Assembly: GCF_005576615.1 (NCBI RefSeq)
Contig: NZ_CP040330.1
Location: forward strand, 1,736,001-1,800,000
Reading direction: 5' to 3'
Origin: Natrinema versiforme
GTDB lineage: Archaea; Halobacteriota; Halobacteria; Halobacteriales; Natrialbaceae
DNA length: 64,000 nt
Notes under the pieces: generated by a model
What the model was told of the DNA's origin: nothing
What the model saw: only the letters and a program-made list of their open reading frames with translations
Database searches by the model: none
Translations under genes and position numbers: made by a program
Part shown: positions 55,119 to 63,786 of the stretch, one piece after another
Layout: every line of letters starts with the position of its first letter
Numbering within the stretch: position 1 is the first letter of the stretch

Positions 55119-56450
55119 CTAAATCAGTTCGACGACCTCGTCGAGTGCCGCCGCGTCGACGAAGACGATGACGTGGTCGCCGGGCTGGACGACCGTCGAT
55201 CCGCGCGGCGTGATGTGTTCGCCGCCCCGGGAGATCGCACCGATGACGACGCCGTCGGGGAGGTCGTTCGTCGCGGCGGCGATGTTCCGGCCGACGAGGA
55301 CGCTCTCTTCCCCGATCTCGATCTCGATGACCTCCGCGAGGTCGTGCTCGAGCATCGCGACCTTCTCGGTGTTATCGGTCCGGGTAAAGCGGACGATCTC
55401 CTCGGCGGTCTCCTCGCGGGGATTGATCGCGACGTCGATGCCGACCGTCTCGAAGAGGTCGGCGTACTCGGGATTCTCGATGATAGCGACGGTCCGATCG
55501 ACGCCGAGCCGGTCGGCGAGCAGGGAGACGAGTAGGTTCTTCTCGTCGCTGTCGAGGGCGGCGATCACGACGTCGGCCTCGCCGACGTGTTCGCGGGCGA
55601 GGAACTCGGAGTTGGTCGCGTCGCTCTCCATGACCATCGTATTCGGGAGCGCTTCGGCGACCTCGCGGGCCCGTTCGGGATCCCGTTCGATCAGCCGCGG
55701 ACGGAACCCGTGGTCCTCGAACTCGCGGGCGGTCTGGAAACCGACCTCGCTGGCACCGACGATGACGACCTCCTCGGCCTCGTCCGGCGTTCGGGCGACC
55801 TCGTCGGCGAACTCGTTGATCGACTCCGGACTGCCGATGACGACGACCCGGTCCCCGCCCCGAATGACCGTGTCGCCTCTGGTGACGACCATCTCGTCGT
55901 CCCGGAAGATGGCGGCAAACGTGAGCGAATCGTAGCAGTCGGCCTCGCTGACGGTCCGGTCCGCGATCGGGCTGTTCGTCGGAATGTCGAACTCGGCCAT
56001 GCGGACGAGGCCGCCGGCGAACGTGTCCACGTCGTGTGCGCTCGGGAGGCCGGAAATCCGGAAGATCGCCTGCGCGGTCAGCAGGTCCGTACAGACCATG
56101 AAGTCGACGCCGAAGGCTCCCTGTGACCCCTGCCACGTCTCGAGCAGCGTGCGGCGGCGGACCCGCGCGATGGTAAACACCTCGCTCGTCGCCTTCGCCG
56201 CGCCGCAGACGACCGCGTTCGTCTCGTCGTTGTCCGTACAGGCGATGACGAGATCCGCTTGCTTGAGGCCGGCCTCGCGCAGCGTCTCGAGGTCAGTTCC
56301 GTCGCCGCGGATCGTGAGCACGTCCAGCGAGTAGGTGAGTTCTTCGACGAGATCGGCATCCTGATCGATGACGGCCACGTTGTGGCCGTCCTCCAGATTG
56401 GCGGCGATCGACCGGCCGACCTCGCCGGCTCCGACGATGATTACGTACAC
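55119..56450 (-). CDS. trkA: TrkA, full-length K+ uptake regulator
   Basis: A 443-residue protein with two RCK-N/RCK-C units in tandem: first Rossmann start MYVIIVGAGEVGRSIAANL, second at about residue 225 (VVIVGASEVGFQTAREF), each followed by an RCK-C domain (EFDIPTNSPIADRTVSEA and EIEIGEESVLVGRNIA). It binds NAD(H)/ATP and gates TrkH. It is encoded on the opposite strand from the nearest trkH and may serve either one. Confidence 0.94.
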   Translation of the reverse strand: MYVIIVGAGEVGRSIAANLEDGHNVAVIDQDADLVEELTYSLDVLTIRGDGTDLETLREAGLKQADLVIACTDNDETNAVVCGAAKATSEVFTIARVRRRTLLETWQGSQGAFGVDFMVCTDLLTAQAIFRISGLPSAHDVDTFAGGLVRMAEFDIPTNSPIADRTVSEADCYDSLTFAAIFRDDEMVVTRGDTVIRGGDRVVVIGSPESINEFADEVARTPDEAEEVVIVGASEVGFQTAREFEDHGFRPRLIERDPERAREVAEALPNTMVMESDATNSEFLAREHVGEADVVIAALDSDEKNLLVSLLADRLGVDRTVAIIENPEYADLFETVGIDVAINPREETAEEIVRFTRTDNTEKVAMLEHDLAEVIEIEIGEESVLVGRNIAAATNDLPDGVVIGAISRGGEHITPRGSTVVQPGDHVIVFVDAAALDEVVELI

Positions 56451-56817
56451 GACGATCCCTCCGGAAGCATGATAGTGGCAACCGGTTTCGGAGCGATCGG
56501 CAAATGGATTGCGGTGTTCGAAGGATCCGGACAGGTTCCCGCTGAGGTGCCGTAAACCGACGATACGGGCGGCGTCACGGGTGACGAGCTAACCCACTGC
56601 GTTTTTAACACCCGGGCGTGTATGTGCCAGTAGCGAAACCCGCGGGCAAGTGCGTTCGGGGCTTGCGATGTCGCGAGCTATCGAAGACGGAACCGCCGTC
56701 GCACCGAGCGCATAGCGGGATGGCCGACGCGCTGCAAGACGCCGGGGCCGTACACGACCGGGCGTCCGCGGACCGTTTCGATGAGAGTCCATAGAGCGGC
56801 TTTCAGTGCTACGAACC
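56451..56817. other. Divergent region between trkA and RNase J, with a long putative leader
   Basis: A 367-base gap. The only good TATA block for the plus strand is gtttttaaca (56601-56610), which puts the start of transcription near 56632 and leaves a leader of about 185 bases before rnj. The leader has alternative hairpins and two mini-ORFs (next entry). The trkA side shows no clear TATA box. Confidence 0.55.
56632..56817 (+). other. Putative structured 5' leader of rnj
   Basis: Hairpin A pairs gcaag (56646-56650) with cttgc (56662-56666). Hairpin B pairs gcttgcga (56661-56668) with tcgcgagc (56671-56678) and uses the same bases, so A and B exclude each other. A third stem is gacgg/ccgtc (56686-56700). 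Two mini-ORFs, 15 codons from 56669 and 24 codons from 56720 to 56794, lie inside. The extent assumes the TATA box at 56601-56610. Confidence 0.45.
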
Positions 56818-58164
56818 ATGGAAATCGAAATCGCAACCATTGGCGGCTACGAAGAAGTCGGACGGCAGATGACTGCCGTCCGCGCCGGCGACGACGTCGT
56901 CATCTTCGACATGGGTCTGAACCTCTCGCAGGTCCTGATCCACGATAACGTCGAAACCGAACGGATGCACAGCCTCGACCTGATCGACATGGGCGCTATC
57001 CCCGACGACCGGGTCATGAGCGACCTCGAGGGCGACGTGAAAGCCATCGTGCCGACTCACGGCCACCTCGACCACATCGGTGCTATCTCGAAGCTGGCCC
57101 ACCGGTACAACGCACCGATCGTCGCGACACCGTTTACGATCGAACTGGTCAAACAGCAGATCGAGGGTGAGCAGAAGTTCGGCGTCGAGAACGATCTCGT
57201 CAAGATGGAAGCCGGCGAGACGATGGCGATCGGCGACTCCGGCGAGGTCGACCTCGAGTTCGTCAACGTCACCCACTCGATCATCGACGCGATCAACCCG
57301 GTCCTCCACACGCCCGAGGGTGCGGTCGTCTACGGGCTGGACAAACGGATGGACCATACGCCCGTCATCGGCGACCCGATCGATATGGAGCGGTTCCGCG
57401 AGATCGGTCGCGAGGGCGTCCTCTGTTACATCGAGGACTGTACCAACGCGAACAAGAAGGGCCGGACGCCCTCCGAGACGGTCGCTCGCGAACACCTCCG
57501 CGACGTCCTCTACAGCATCGAGGACTACGACGGCGGCATCGTCGCGACCACCTTCTCGAGTCACATCGCTCGCGTGAAGAGCCTCGTCGAATTCGCCGAC
57601 GATATCGGCCGCCAGCCGGTCTTGCTCGGCCGCTCGATGGAGAAGTACTCCGGGACCGCCGAACGGCTCGACTTCGTCGACTTCCCCTCCGATCTGGGGA
57701 TGTTCGGCCACCGCAAGTCCGTCGACCGCACGTTCAAGCGGATCATGAACGAGGGGAAAGAGAACTACCTGCCGATCGTCACCGGTCATCAGGGCGAACC
57801 CCGCGCGATGCTCACACGGATGGCCCGCGGCGAGACGCCGTACGAACTCGAGGAAGGCGACAAGGTCGTCTTCTCCGCTCGCGTCATTCCGGAACCGACC
57901 AACGAGGGCCAGCGCTATCAGGCCGAGAAACTGCTCGGCATGCAGGGCGCACGGGTCTACGACGACATCCACGTCTCCGGCCACCTCAATCAGGAGGGCC
58001 ACTACGAGATGCTCGACGCGCTCCAGCCCGAGAACATCATCCCGGCCCACCAGGACATGAGCGGCTACTCCAGTTACGTCAACCTCTGTGAGAGCGAGGG
58101 CTACAAGATGGGACGAGACCTCCACGTGACGCGCAACGGGAACCTCATCCAATTAGTCGACTGA
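56818..58164 (+). CDS. rnj: Ribonuclease J (archaeal beta-CASP exonuclease)
   Basis: A 448-residue 5'-3' exoribonuclease. The metallo-beta-lactamase zinc motif HGHLDH is at 81-86, the second metal region is VTHSIIDA, the beta-CASP part includes [11 protein letters not shown] and [16 protein letters not shown], and the final motif C histidines are in [12 protein letters not shown] and IIPAHQDM. The ATG at 56818 ([15 protein letters not shown]) is the family start. It is followed after one base by the prenyl synthase gene. Confidence 0.95.
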   Translation: MEIEIATIGGYEEVGRQMTAVRAGDDVVIFDMGLNLSQVLIHDNVETERMHSLDLIDMGAIPDDRVMSDLEGDVKAIVPTHGHLDHIGAISKLAHRYNAPIVATPFTIELVKQQIEGEQKFGVENDLVKMEAGETMAIGDSGEVDLEFVNVTHSIIDAINPVLHTPEGAVVYGLDKRMDHTPVIGDPIDMERFREIGREGVLCYIEDCTNANKKGRTPSETVAREHLRDVLYSIEDYDGGIVATTFSSHIARVKSLVEFADDIGRQPVLLGRSMEKYSGTAERLDFVDFPSDLGMFGHRKSVDRTFKRIMNEGKENYLPIVTGHQGEPRAMLTRMARGETPYELEEGDKVVFSARVIPEPTNEGQRYQAEKLLGMQGARVYDDIHVSGHLNQEGHYEMLDALQPENIIPAHQDMSGYSSYVNLCESEGYKMGRDLHVTRNGNLIQLVD

Positions 58165-58165
58165 T

Positions 58166-59218
58166 ATGACGAGTCCCGAGGCACGCGAAGAGGCGGTGCT
58201 CGAGGCGATCCGGCAGCGCCGCGAGCAGGTCAACGAAGCGATTCCCGAGGAGCTACCGATCCAGCGGCCCGAACGACTCTACGAGGCTTCCAGATACCTG
58301 CTGGACGCCGGCGGCAAGCGGCTGCGGCCGGCGGTGCTCCTGACGACCGCGGAGGCACTGACCGATACCGAGCCGCTGTCGGGCGAGTACCGGTCGTTCA
58401 CCTCGCTGCAGAAGGGCCACGCGGTGGACGTGATGGCCGCCGCGGTCAGCGTCGAGGTCATCCAGTCGTTTACCCTGATCCACGACGACATCATGGACGA
58501 CGACGACCTCCGGCGCGGTGTTCCGGCCGTTCACAAGGAGTACGACCTCGAGACGGCCATTCTCGCGGGCGATACGCTCTACTCGAAGGCCTTCGAGATC
58601 ATGCTCGAGACGGGTGCGGATCCCGATCGCATCGTCGAAGCCCTTGAGGTGCTCGCGACCACCTGCACGAAGATCTGCGAGGGTCAGTCACTCGACGTCA
58701 CGTTCGAGGAGCGTATCGATGTCTCGCCGGACGAATACCTCGAGATGGTCGAGCAGAAGACGGCCGTGCTGTACGCTGCCTCGGCGTCGCTCCCGGCGAT
58801 TTTGCTGGGAGCCGACGAGGAGACGATCGACGCGCTCTACGGCTACGGGCTCGACATCGGCCGCGCGTTCCAGATTCAGGACGACGTCCTCGATCTGACC
58901 GTTCCCAGCGAGCAACTCGGCAAACAGCGCGGGAGCGACCTCGTCGAGAACAAGCAGACGCTGATCACCGTCCACGCCCGCGAGCAGGGCGTCGACGTCG
59001 ACAATCTGGTCGACACCGACGACGTCGATGCGGTCACCGAGGCCGAGATCGACGACGCCGTCACCGAACTCGAGGAGGCCGGCTCGATCTCCTACGCCAA
59101 CGAAACGGCCCAGGATCTGGTCGAGCAGGGGAAGAACCGACTCGAGGTGCTGCCGGACAACGAGGCCCGCGACCTGCTCTGTGAGATCGCGGACTACCTG
59201 ATCCAACGGGGCTACTGA
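58166..59218 (+). CDS. idsA: Polyprenyl (farnesyl/geranylgeranyl) diphosphate synthase
   Basis: A 350-residue enzyme that condenses isopentenyl diphosphate to make the C15-C20 chains of archaeal lipids. The first aspartate-rich motif is LIHDDIMDDDDLRRG, the second is IQDDVLD, and GGKRLRPAVLL binds the diphosphate. Residues just before the first motif (EVIQSFTLIHDD) set product length; C20 is typical. It starts one base after the rnj stop and belongs functionally with mvk and ipk. Confidence 0.94.
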   Translation: MTSPEAREEAVLEAIRQRREQVNEAIPEELPIQRPERLYEASRYLLDAGGKRLRPAVLLTTAEALTDTEPLSGEYRSFTSLQKGHAVDVMAAAVSVEVIQSFTLIHDDIMDDDDLRRGVPAVHKEYDLETAILAGDTLYSKAFEIMLETGADPDRIVEALEVLATTCTKICEGQSLDVTFEERIDVSPDEYLEMVEQKTAVLYAASASLPAILLGADEETIDALYGYGLDIGRAFQIQDDVLDLTVPSEQLGKQRGSDLVENKQTLITVHAREQGVDVDNLVDTDDVDAVTEAEIDDAVTELEEAGSISYANETAQDLVEQGKNRLEVLPDNEARDLLCEIADYLIQRGY

Positions 59219-59368
59219 AGCGACGATCGCTCGGGGCGGCTCTTCTCGCCTCGGTTCGCGAGTTCTGACAGTCGTGCGCTGCTCGAGAGACACAGACCCG
59301 TCTGCCGGCCGAACTCACCGTTCGATATCGTCCGGGTCTTTTTGCAGGTACCTCCCCGAGCGGTGAGT

Positions 59369-60073
59369 ATGACTGACGACTCCCCGCACGGACCATCCGG
59401 CTCCTCCCGGCGGCGATTTCTCGGCACGGCTGTGGCCGTCGGTACGGCCGCGACCGCCGGCTGTGTCGGCTCGCTGCTCGGGACGACCGGATCGGACGAG
59501 AACGAAATCGAACCAGTCGAGCCGAGCGAGCCCCGGGAGGGAACGCCCGGCGAGTTCTACGCACTCGTCGAACGAAACGATCTCTCGGTCCAATCGCTCC
59601 GAAAGGACGGCTCCGATCTGGTACTGGTCTACGAGTCGAACGCCGCGACCGAATCGGAGTCGACGACCGAACTCGAGGTCATCACGACCGTCTACAACGA
59701 GAACCTCGTGAAAAACGACGCGGGGATCGACATGCTCTACGCGGAGGTGGCGAACCCGTTCGAGGGGCAGGCACACGGCTGGGGCGTCAAGACCGAGTGG
59801 TGCGAGCGGTACAACGCGGCCGTCGACGGCGGCGAGGACGGCGGCAACGAGAGCAGTAGCGACGACGGCGGGTCGAGTGACGGAATCGAGGGTGACGACG
59901 GGTCTGGCAATAACGAAACCGAGAGCGGTAACACAAGCGCTGACGACGGCACGACCAACAACGCGAGCGCAAACGAGACCGAGGGTGGAATGTCCGCCGC
60001 GGACACGGCCGCGATGATCCTCATGAGCAACGTCCTCAACTCGAGAGTGTACGCCGAAGACCTCGAGGACTGA
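59369..60073 (+). CDS. Tat-exported lipoprotein with sequon-rich region
   Basis: A 234-residue lipoprotein: twin-arginine motif SRRRFLGTAVAV and lipobox TAGC near residue 31. Residues about 55-155 form a compact domain (GEFYALVERNDLSVQSLRKDG, LVLVYESNAATESES, AHGWGVKTEWCERY). Residues about 158-205 are Gly/Ser/Asp/Asn-rich with five N-glycosylation sequons. The ATG at 59369 is right after a gtgag context. I do not recognise the core domain. Build is like the lipoprotein at 272-814. Confidence 0.78.
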   Translation: MTDDSPHGPSGSSRRRFLGTAVAVGTAATAGCVGSLLGTTGSDENEIEPVEPSEPREGTPGEFYALVERNDLSVQSLRKDGSDLVLVYESNAATESESTTELEVITTVYNENLVKNDAGIDMLYAEVANPFEGQAHGWGVKTEWCERYNAAVDGGEDGGNESSSDDGGSSDGIEGDDGSGNNETESGNTSADDGTTNNASANETEGGMSAADTAAMILMSNVLNSRVYAEDLED

Positions 60074-60158
60074 GACCGAAACTGAGGCCCGCGGTCTTCG
60101 GACCGGACGACACGGCGAATCGCGAGGGTTTTGGGCCGGGCGCGACTATCCCGAGGTA

Positions 60159-61907
60159 ATGAACGACGAGTTACGCGAGCGCATCGAGCGCGAGGCCGAG
60201 AAGCACGCGCTGTTAAACGCCGTCAAACACGAGAGCGACGCCGATGTCGGCGCGATCATGGGGCCGCTGATGGGCGACAATCCCGACTTTCGCGAGCACG
60301 GCGACGAGATTCCGGGCATCGCCGGCGGCGTCGTCGGACGGGTCAACGACCTCGACTACGAGGCCAAACGCGAGCGTCTCGAGGAACTCGCACCCGAGGA
60401 ACTCGCGGAGATCGAGGCCGAAGACGAGGAGGACGAACACGACCTGCCGGACCTGCCGAACGCCGACGACTACGACGAGATCCGGATGCGGTGTGCGCCG
60501 AACCCGAACGGCCCGTGGCACGTCGGTCACGCCCGGATGCCCGCCGTCATCGGCACCTACCGCGAGCGCTACGACGGCTGGTTCTGTGTGCGGTTCGACG
60601 ACACCGACCCCGAAACCAAGCGCCCCGATCTCGAGGCCTACGATGCGATCCTCGACGATCTGGACTACCTCGGCTTCGAACCCGACGCGACGTACAAGGC
60701 GAGCGACCGACTCGAGACCTACTACGACCACGCCCGCGACCTCATCGAGATGGGCGGCGCTTACACCTGCTCGTGTTCGGGCGAGGAGTTTTCGGAGCTG
60801 AAGAATTCCGGCGAGGCCTGTCCCCACCGCGACAAGGATTCGGAGACGGTTCTCGAGGAGTTCGAGGCCATGATCGACGGCGAGTACAGCAGCGGCGACA
60901 TGGTCCTCCGCGTGAAAACGGACATCGAACACAAGAATCCCGCCCTGCGCGACTGGGTCGCGTTCCGGATGATCGATACGCCCCACCCCCGCGAGGAGGC
61001 CAGCGAGTACCGCTGCTGGCCGATGCTCGACTTCCAGTCCGGCGTCGACGACCACCTGCTCGAGGTCACGCACATCATCCGCGGGATCGACCTGCAGGAT
61101 TCGGCCAAACGCCAGCAGTTCGTCTACGACTACTTCGACTGGGAGTATCCCGAGGTCATCCACTGGGGGCACGTCCAACTCGATGACTACGATGTCAAGG
61201 TGAGCACGTCGACCATCTCGGCGCTGATCGACGAGGGGAAACTCGACGGCTGGGACGACCCGCGAGCGCCGACGCTGAAGAGCCTGCGCCGACGGGGCAT
61301 CCGCGGCGAGGCCATCGTCGAGGCGATGACCGGCCTCGGCACCTCGACCACCGACGTCGACCTCGCGATGAGTTCGATCTACGCGAACAACCGCGACCTG
61401 ATCGACGACGAAACCGACCGCCGATTCCTCGTTCGCGACGGCAACCAGATCCCCCTCGCCGGGGAGCCACCCGCCGAAGCGACCCCGCCGCTGCACCCCA
61501 ACCACGAGGGCCGCGGCGTTCGGGAGATTCCCGTCAGCGACTCCGTCATGCTCGAGGTAGCCGACATTCCCGACGAGAGTGAAGACGGGGACCAGCGCAT
61601 CTGGCTGAAGGGATTCGGCTGTTTCCGCTTCAACGACGGCGTCCTCCGGTACACGGACGACGACATCGACGCGGTCCGCGAGGGCGGCGTCGACGTCGTC
61701 CACTGGGTCCCCGCCGACGAGAGCGTCCCCGTCCGCATGCGGACGATGGACGGCGACGTGCGAGGACACGCCGAACCCGGAGTCGGCGACCTCGAGCCCG
61801 ACGAGATGGTGCAGTTCGAGCGCGTCGGCTTCGCCCGGATCGACCGCCACGAAGCCGACAGCGACGACGAGGACGGGGAGACGGTCGTCTATTACGCGCA
61901 TCCCTGA
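60159..61907 (+). CDS. gltX: Glutamyl-tRNA synthetase (archaeal class)
   Basis: A 582-residue class I aminoacyl-tRNA synthetase. An N-terminal helical domain (1-about 95, acidic end) precedes the catalytic core with the HIGH motif HVGHA in PNPNGPWHVGHARM and the KMSKS equivalent VKVSTS near residue 350; the C-terminal beta-barrel reads the anticodon. In archaea it usually charges both tRNA-Glu and tRNA-Gln. Start ATG at 60159. Confidence 0.96.
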   Translation: MNDELRERIEREAEKHALLNAVKHESDADVGAIMGPLMGDNPDFREHGDEIPGIAGGVVGRVNDLDYEAKRERLEELAPEELAEIEAEDEEDEHDLPDLPNADDYDEIRMRCAPNPNGPWHVGHARMPAVIGTYRERYDGWFCVRFDDTDPETKRPDLEAYDAILDDLDYLGFEPDATYKASDRLETYYDHARDLIEMGGAYTCSCSGEEFSELKNSGEACPHRDKDSETVLEEFEAMIDGEYSSGDMVLRVKTDIEHKNPALRDWVAFRMIDTPHPREEASEYRCWPMLDFQSGVDDHLLEVTHIIRGIDLQDSAKRQQFVYDYFDWEYPEVIHWGHVQLDDYDVKVSTSTISALIDEGKLDGWDDPRAPTLKSLRRRGIRGEAIVEAMTGLGTSTTDVDLAMSSIYANNRDLIDDETDRRFLVRDGNQIPLAGEPPAEATPPLHPNHEGRGVREIPVSDSVMLEVADIPDESEDGDQRIWLKGFGCFRFNDGVLRYTDDDIDAVREGGVDVVHWVPADESVPVRMRTMDGDVRGHAEPGVGDLEPDEMVQFERVGFARIDRHEADSDDEDGETVVYYAHP

Positions 61908-61938
61908 CGCGAGTCCGATCGACTACGCTATCGGACCA

Positions 61939-62838
61939 TCACGCCCGCTCTGAGCCGTTTCCCGGGGCGCTCGGCCGGACCGTAACGTTCAGCTCCGTCG
62001 TCCGGCCGAATTTGACCTGTACGTCGCCTGTGACTCGCTGATATCCGACTGCATCGATCACGAGAGAGTGCTGGCCGTGCTCGAGTTCGAGATCGAACTC
62101 GCCCTCGCCGTCGACCGATACCCGTGCGCCGCCGGTCCGGACCGTCGCGTCGGTGACGGCGGTTCCGTTCGGGTCAACGACGCGCCCCTCGATCCGCCCC
62201 GTTTCTGAAATCTCGTCGTCGCCCGCCTCGAGTTGGACCCAGCCGAATGCGGTCTCGCCGTCCTCGACGCGCACTTCCTGATAGCCGTCACTGTATCCCT
62301 CGGCGTCCGTGACTAAGATCTCCCACCAGCCCTCGCTCACGTCGAAGCCGCTCCCCCAGCGATCGCCGTCGGGGATCGAGCCGCGCGATGCGGTGACGTC
62401 GTACCGGTCGTCACCGAAGACCGTGATCTCACACGGGATCGTGCTGCCGCCACCGACCGGGGTCGCGTACACCTCGAGTTCGCCGGTGCCCGGTCCCCAC
62501 TCACGCTCGAGGGCGAACTCCCTCGTACGGGTTTCGTCGTTCGCGGCGTTGATAGTGGTCGAAACCGGTGTGTATCCGGGGGCGGTGACCATGAGGGTGT
62601 ACTTGCCGGGCTCGAGGGACAGCGTGTACGAACCCGTTTCGTCGGTCGTGGTTTCGGTCCCGTCATCGGCGGTCACCGTCGCCTCGTCCACCGGAGTGCC
62701 GAAATGGGTTATCGTTCCCTCGATACGTCCGTCGTCGGTTTCACTGGCGGCCGCTACGGCGGTTCCGGACGCGGTTCCGAACAGTCCCGAACCGAGCAGC
62801 GCCGTCCGCCGGAGAATCTGTCGGCGATGGCTTGTCAT
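61939..62838 (-). CDS. Exported protein with carboxypeptidase-regulatory-like (CNA-B/PEGA) domains
   Basis: A 299-residue secreted protein. A Tat-like signal (HRRQILRRTALLGSGLFG) ends with AVAAASE, without a lipobox. Two beta-sandwich repeats follow: residues about 43-110 (RIEGTITHFGTPVDEATVTADD, GKYTLMVTAPGYTPV) and about 222-290 (RIEGRVVDPNGTAVTDATVRTG, GQHSLVIDAVGYQRV). Between them is a roughly 110-residue beta-rich section. Such repeats serve as stalks or adhesive modules on cell surfaces. The ATG at 62838 is chosen because the signal starts there. Confidence 0.82.
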   Translation of the reverse strand: MTSHRRQILRRTALLGSGLFGTASGTAVAAASETDDGRIEGTITHFGTPVDEATVTADDGTETTTDETGSYTLSLEPGKYTLMVTAPGYTPVSTTINAANDETRTREFALEREWGPGTGELEVYATPVGGGSTIPCEITVFGDDRYDVTASRGSIPDGDRWGSGFDVSEGWWEILVTDAEGYSDGYQEVRVEDGETAFGWVQLEAGDDEISETGRIEGRVVDPNGTAVTDATVRTGGARVSVDGEGEFDLELEHGQHSLVIDAVGYQRVTGDVQVKFGRTTELNVTVRPSAPGNGSERA

Positions 62839-63015
62839 GGGGTTTCGACCGTACCACCGGGAGATTCGTGCATAACAGTTCCGTACGAGAAAAGCGTCAG
62901 AAACGGCGATAGACGCGAAATACTGTCTTTCCGGTCCGTTGACTCGCCGGCTACGGCGACGGCCGTGCTCCGGCAACCGAACCCGAAGCGAGACCGCTCG
63001 TTGCGCTCGAGTCGG

Positions 63016-63180
63016 TCACTCGAGTAACTCGTCGCCTCGGTCCGGGAGCGGGTCGGCGACCACGCCGTCCCGCCTTCCCAGCACGCGAGCGTGAGCGGCG
63101 CAGACGAGCCGGTTCTCGTCCCACGGGACGTGTAACTCGACTGCGGCGGGACGTTCGCAGTCGCCTTCGGAACACTCCAT
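63016..63180 (-). CDS. Small Cys/His (zinc-knuckle-like) protein
   Basis: A 54-residue protein from the ATG at 63180, embedded in a longer meaningless frame. It has C-x4-C near the start (MECSEGDC) and C-x2-H in LVCAAHARVLG, a four-ligand set compatible with zinc. The beta-rich middle AAVELHVPWDENR and spacing resemble small haloarchaeal zinc-finger proteins. It lies 44 bases after the DUF456 gene on the same strand and may be co-transcribed. Function unknown. Confidence 0.68.
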   Translation of the reverse strand: MECSEGDCERPAAVELHVPWDENRLVCAAHARVLGRRDGVVADPLPDRGDELLE

Positions 63181-63224
63181 AGGCGTGCGAACGAGACCCA
63201 CGGATACAGTCGTTGCGCCGCGGC

Positions 63225-63710
63225 TCAGAACAGGACGACCGCGACGAGGAAGCCGAGCAGGATCGACACCGTCAACAGGACCTGTACCGCCGTGGACGCG
63301 AGGACGCCCGCGGTCGTGTAGACGGCAGAGCGCGTGCTTCCCTCGAGTTCCCCGTTGCGGACGAACTCGAGGACGAAGACGGTCCCGAAGAGTCCGACGA
63401 GCAGCCCGACCGGGCCGGTGACGACCATCAGGAGGATGCCGACGACGGCCGCGGCGGCACTCGTCACCCACGAGGCACCGCCGGCTCGAGCGGCGATCGA
63501 GCCGCCGAAGAGTTCGACGACGACGGTCAAGACACCGAGGAGGGCGAGGACCGCGAGCGTGATCGTTCCGGGGTCGGAGAAGCCGGAGCCCCACCAGTAG
63601 ACGCCGAGGCCCGCGAGCGAGAGGAGACCGCCGGGGACCAGCGGGACGACCGTGCCGACGACGCCGCCGACGAGCAACGCGACTGCGAGGATGGTGACCG
63701 CATCGACCAT
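63225..63710 (-). CDS. DUF456 membrane protein
   Basis: A 161-residue membrane protein with four to five hydrophobic segments. The start MVDAVTILAVALLVGGVVGTVVPLVPGGLLSLAGLGVYWW shows the DUF456 pattern (small residues, VPLVPG), as does the later Gly-rich VTGPVGLLVGLFGTVFVLEF. DUF456 is widespread and of unknown function, sometimes likened to glycine-zipper proteins. Start ATG at 63710, divergent from the SDR gene. Confidence 0.87.
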   Translation of the reverse strand: MVDAVTILAVALLVGGVVGTVVPLVPGGLLSLAGLGVYWWGSGFSDPGTITLAVLALLGVLTVVVELFGGSIAARAGGASWVTSAAAAVVGILLMVVTGPVGLLVGLFGTVFVLEFVRNGELEGSTRSAVYTTAGVLASTAVQVLLTVSILLGFLVAVVLF

Positions 63711-63786
63711 ACGCCCTCGACGACGGACCGCGGCAAAGGCCTACCGCCTTCAGTAGCGTTACGTTGCCGGCTTCGAACGTGTGATC

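Noticed and set aside
56632..56817. Known structured RNA (RNase P RNA, 7S RNA) upstream of rnj
   Set aside because: The region is too short and lacks their conserved core sequences; treated as a leader.
60213..61901. 562-residue open frame antisense to gltX
   Set aside because: It mirrors the codon bias of gltX and has no family features; GC-rich haloarchaeal genes often open the opposite frame. The same applies to long antisense frames over fttA, cdcH, rnj and eno.
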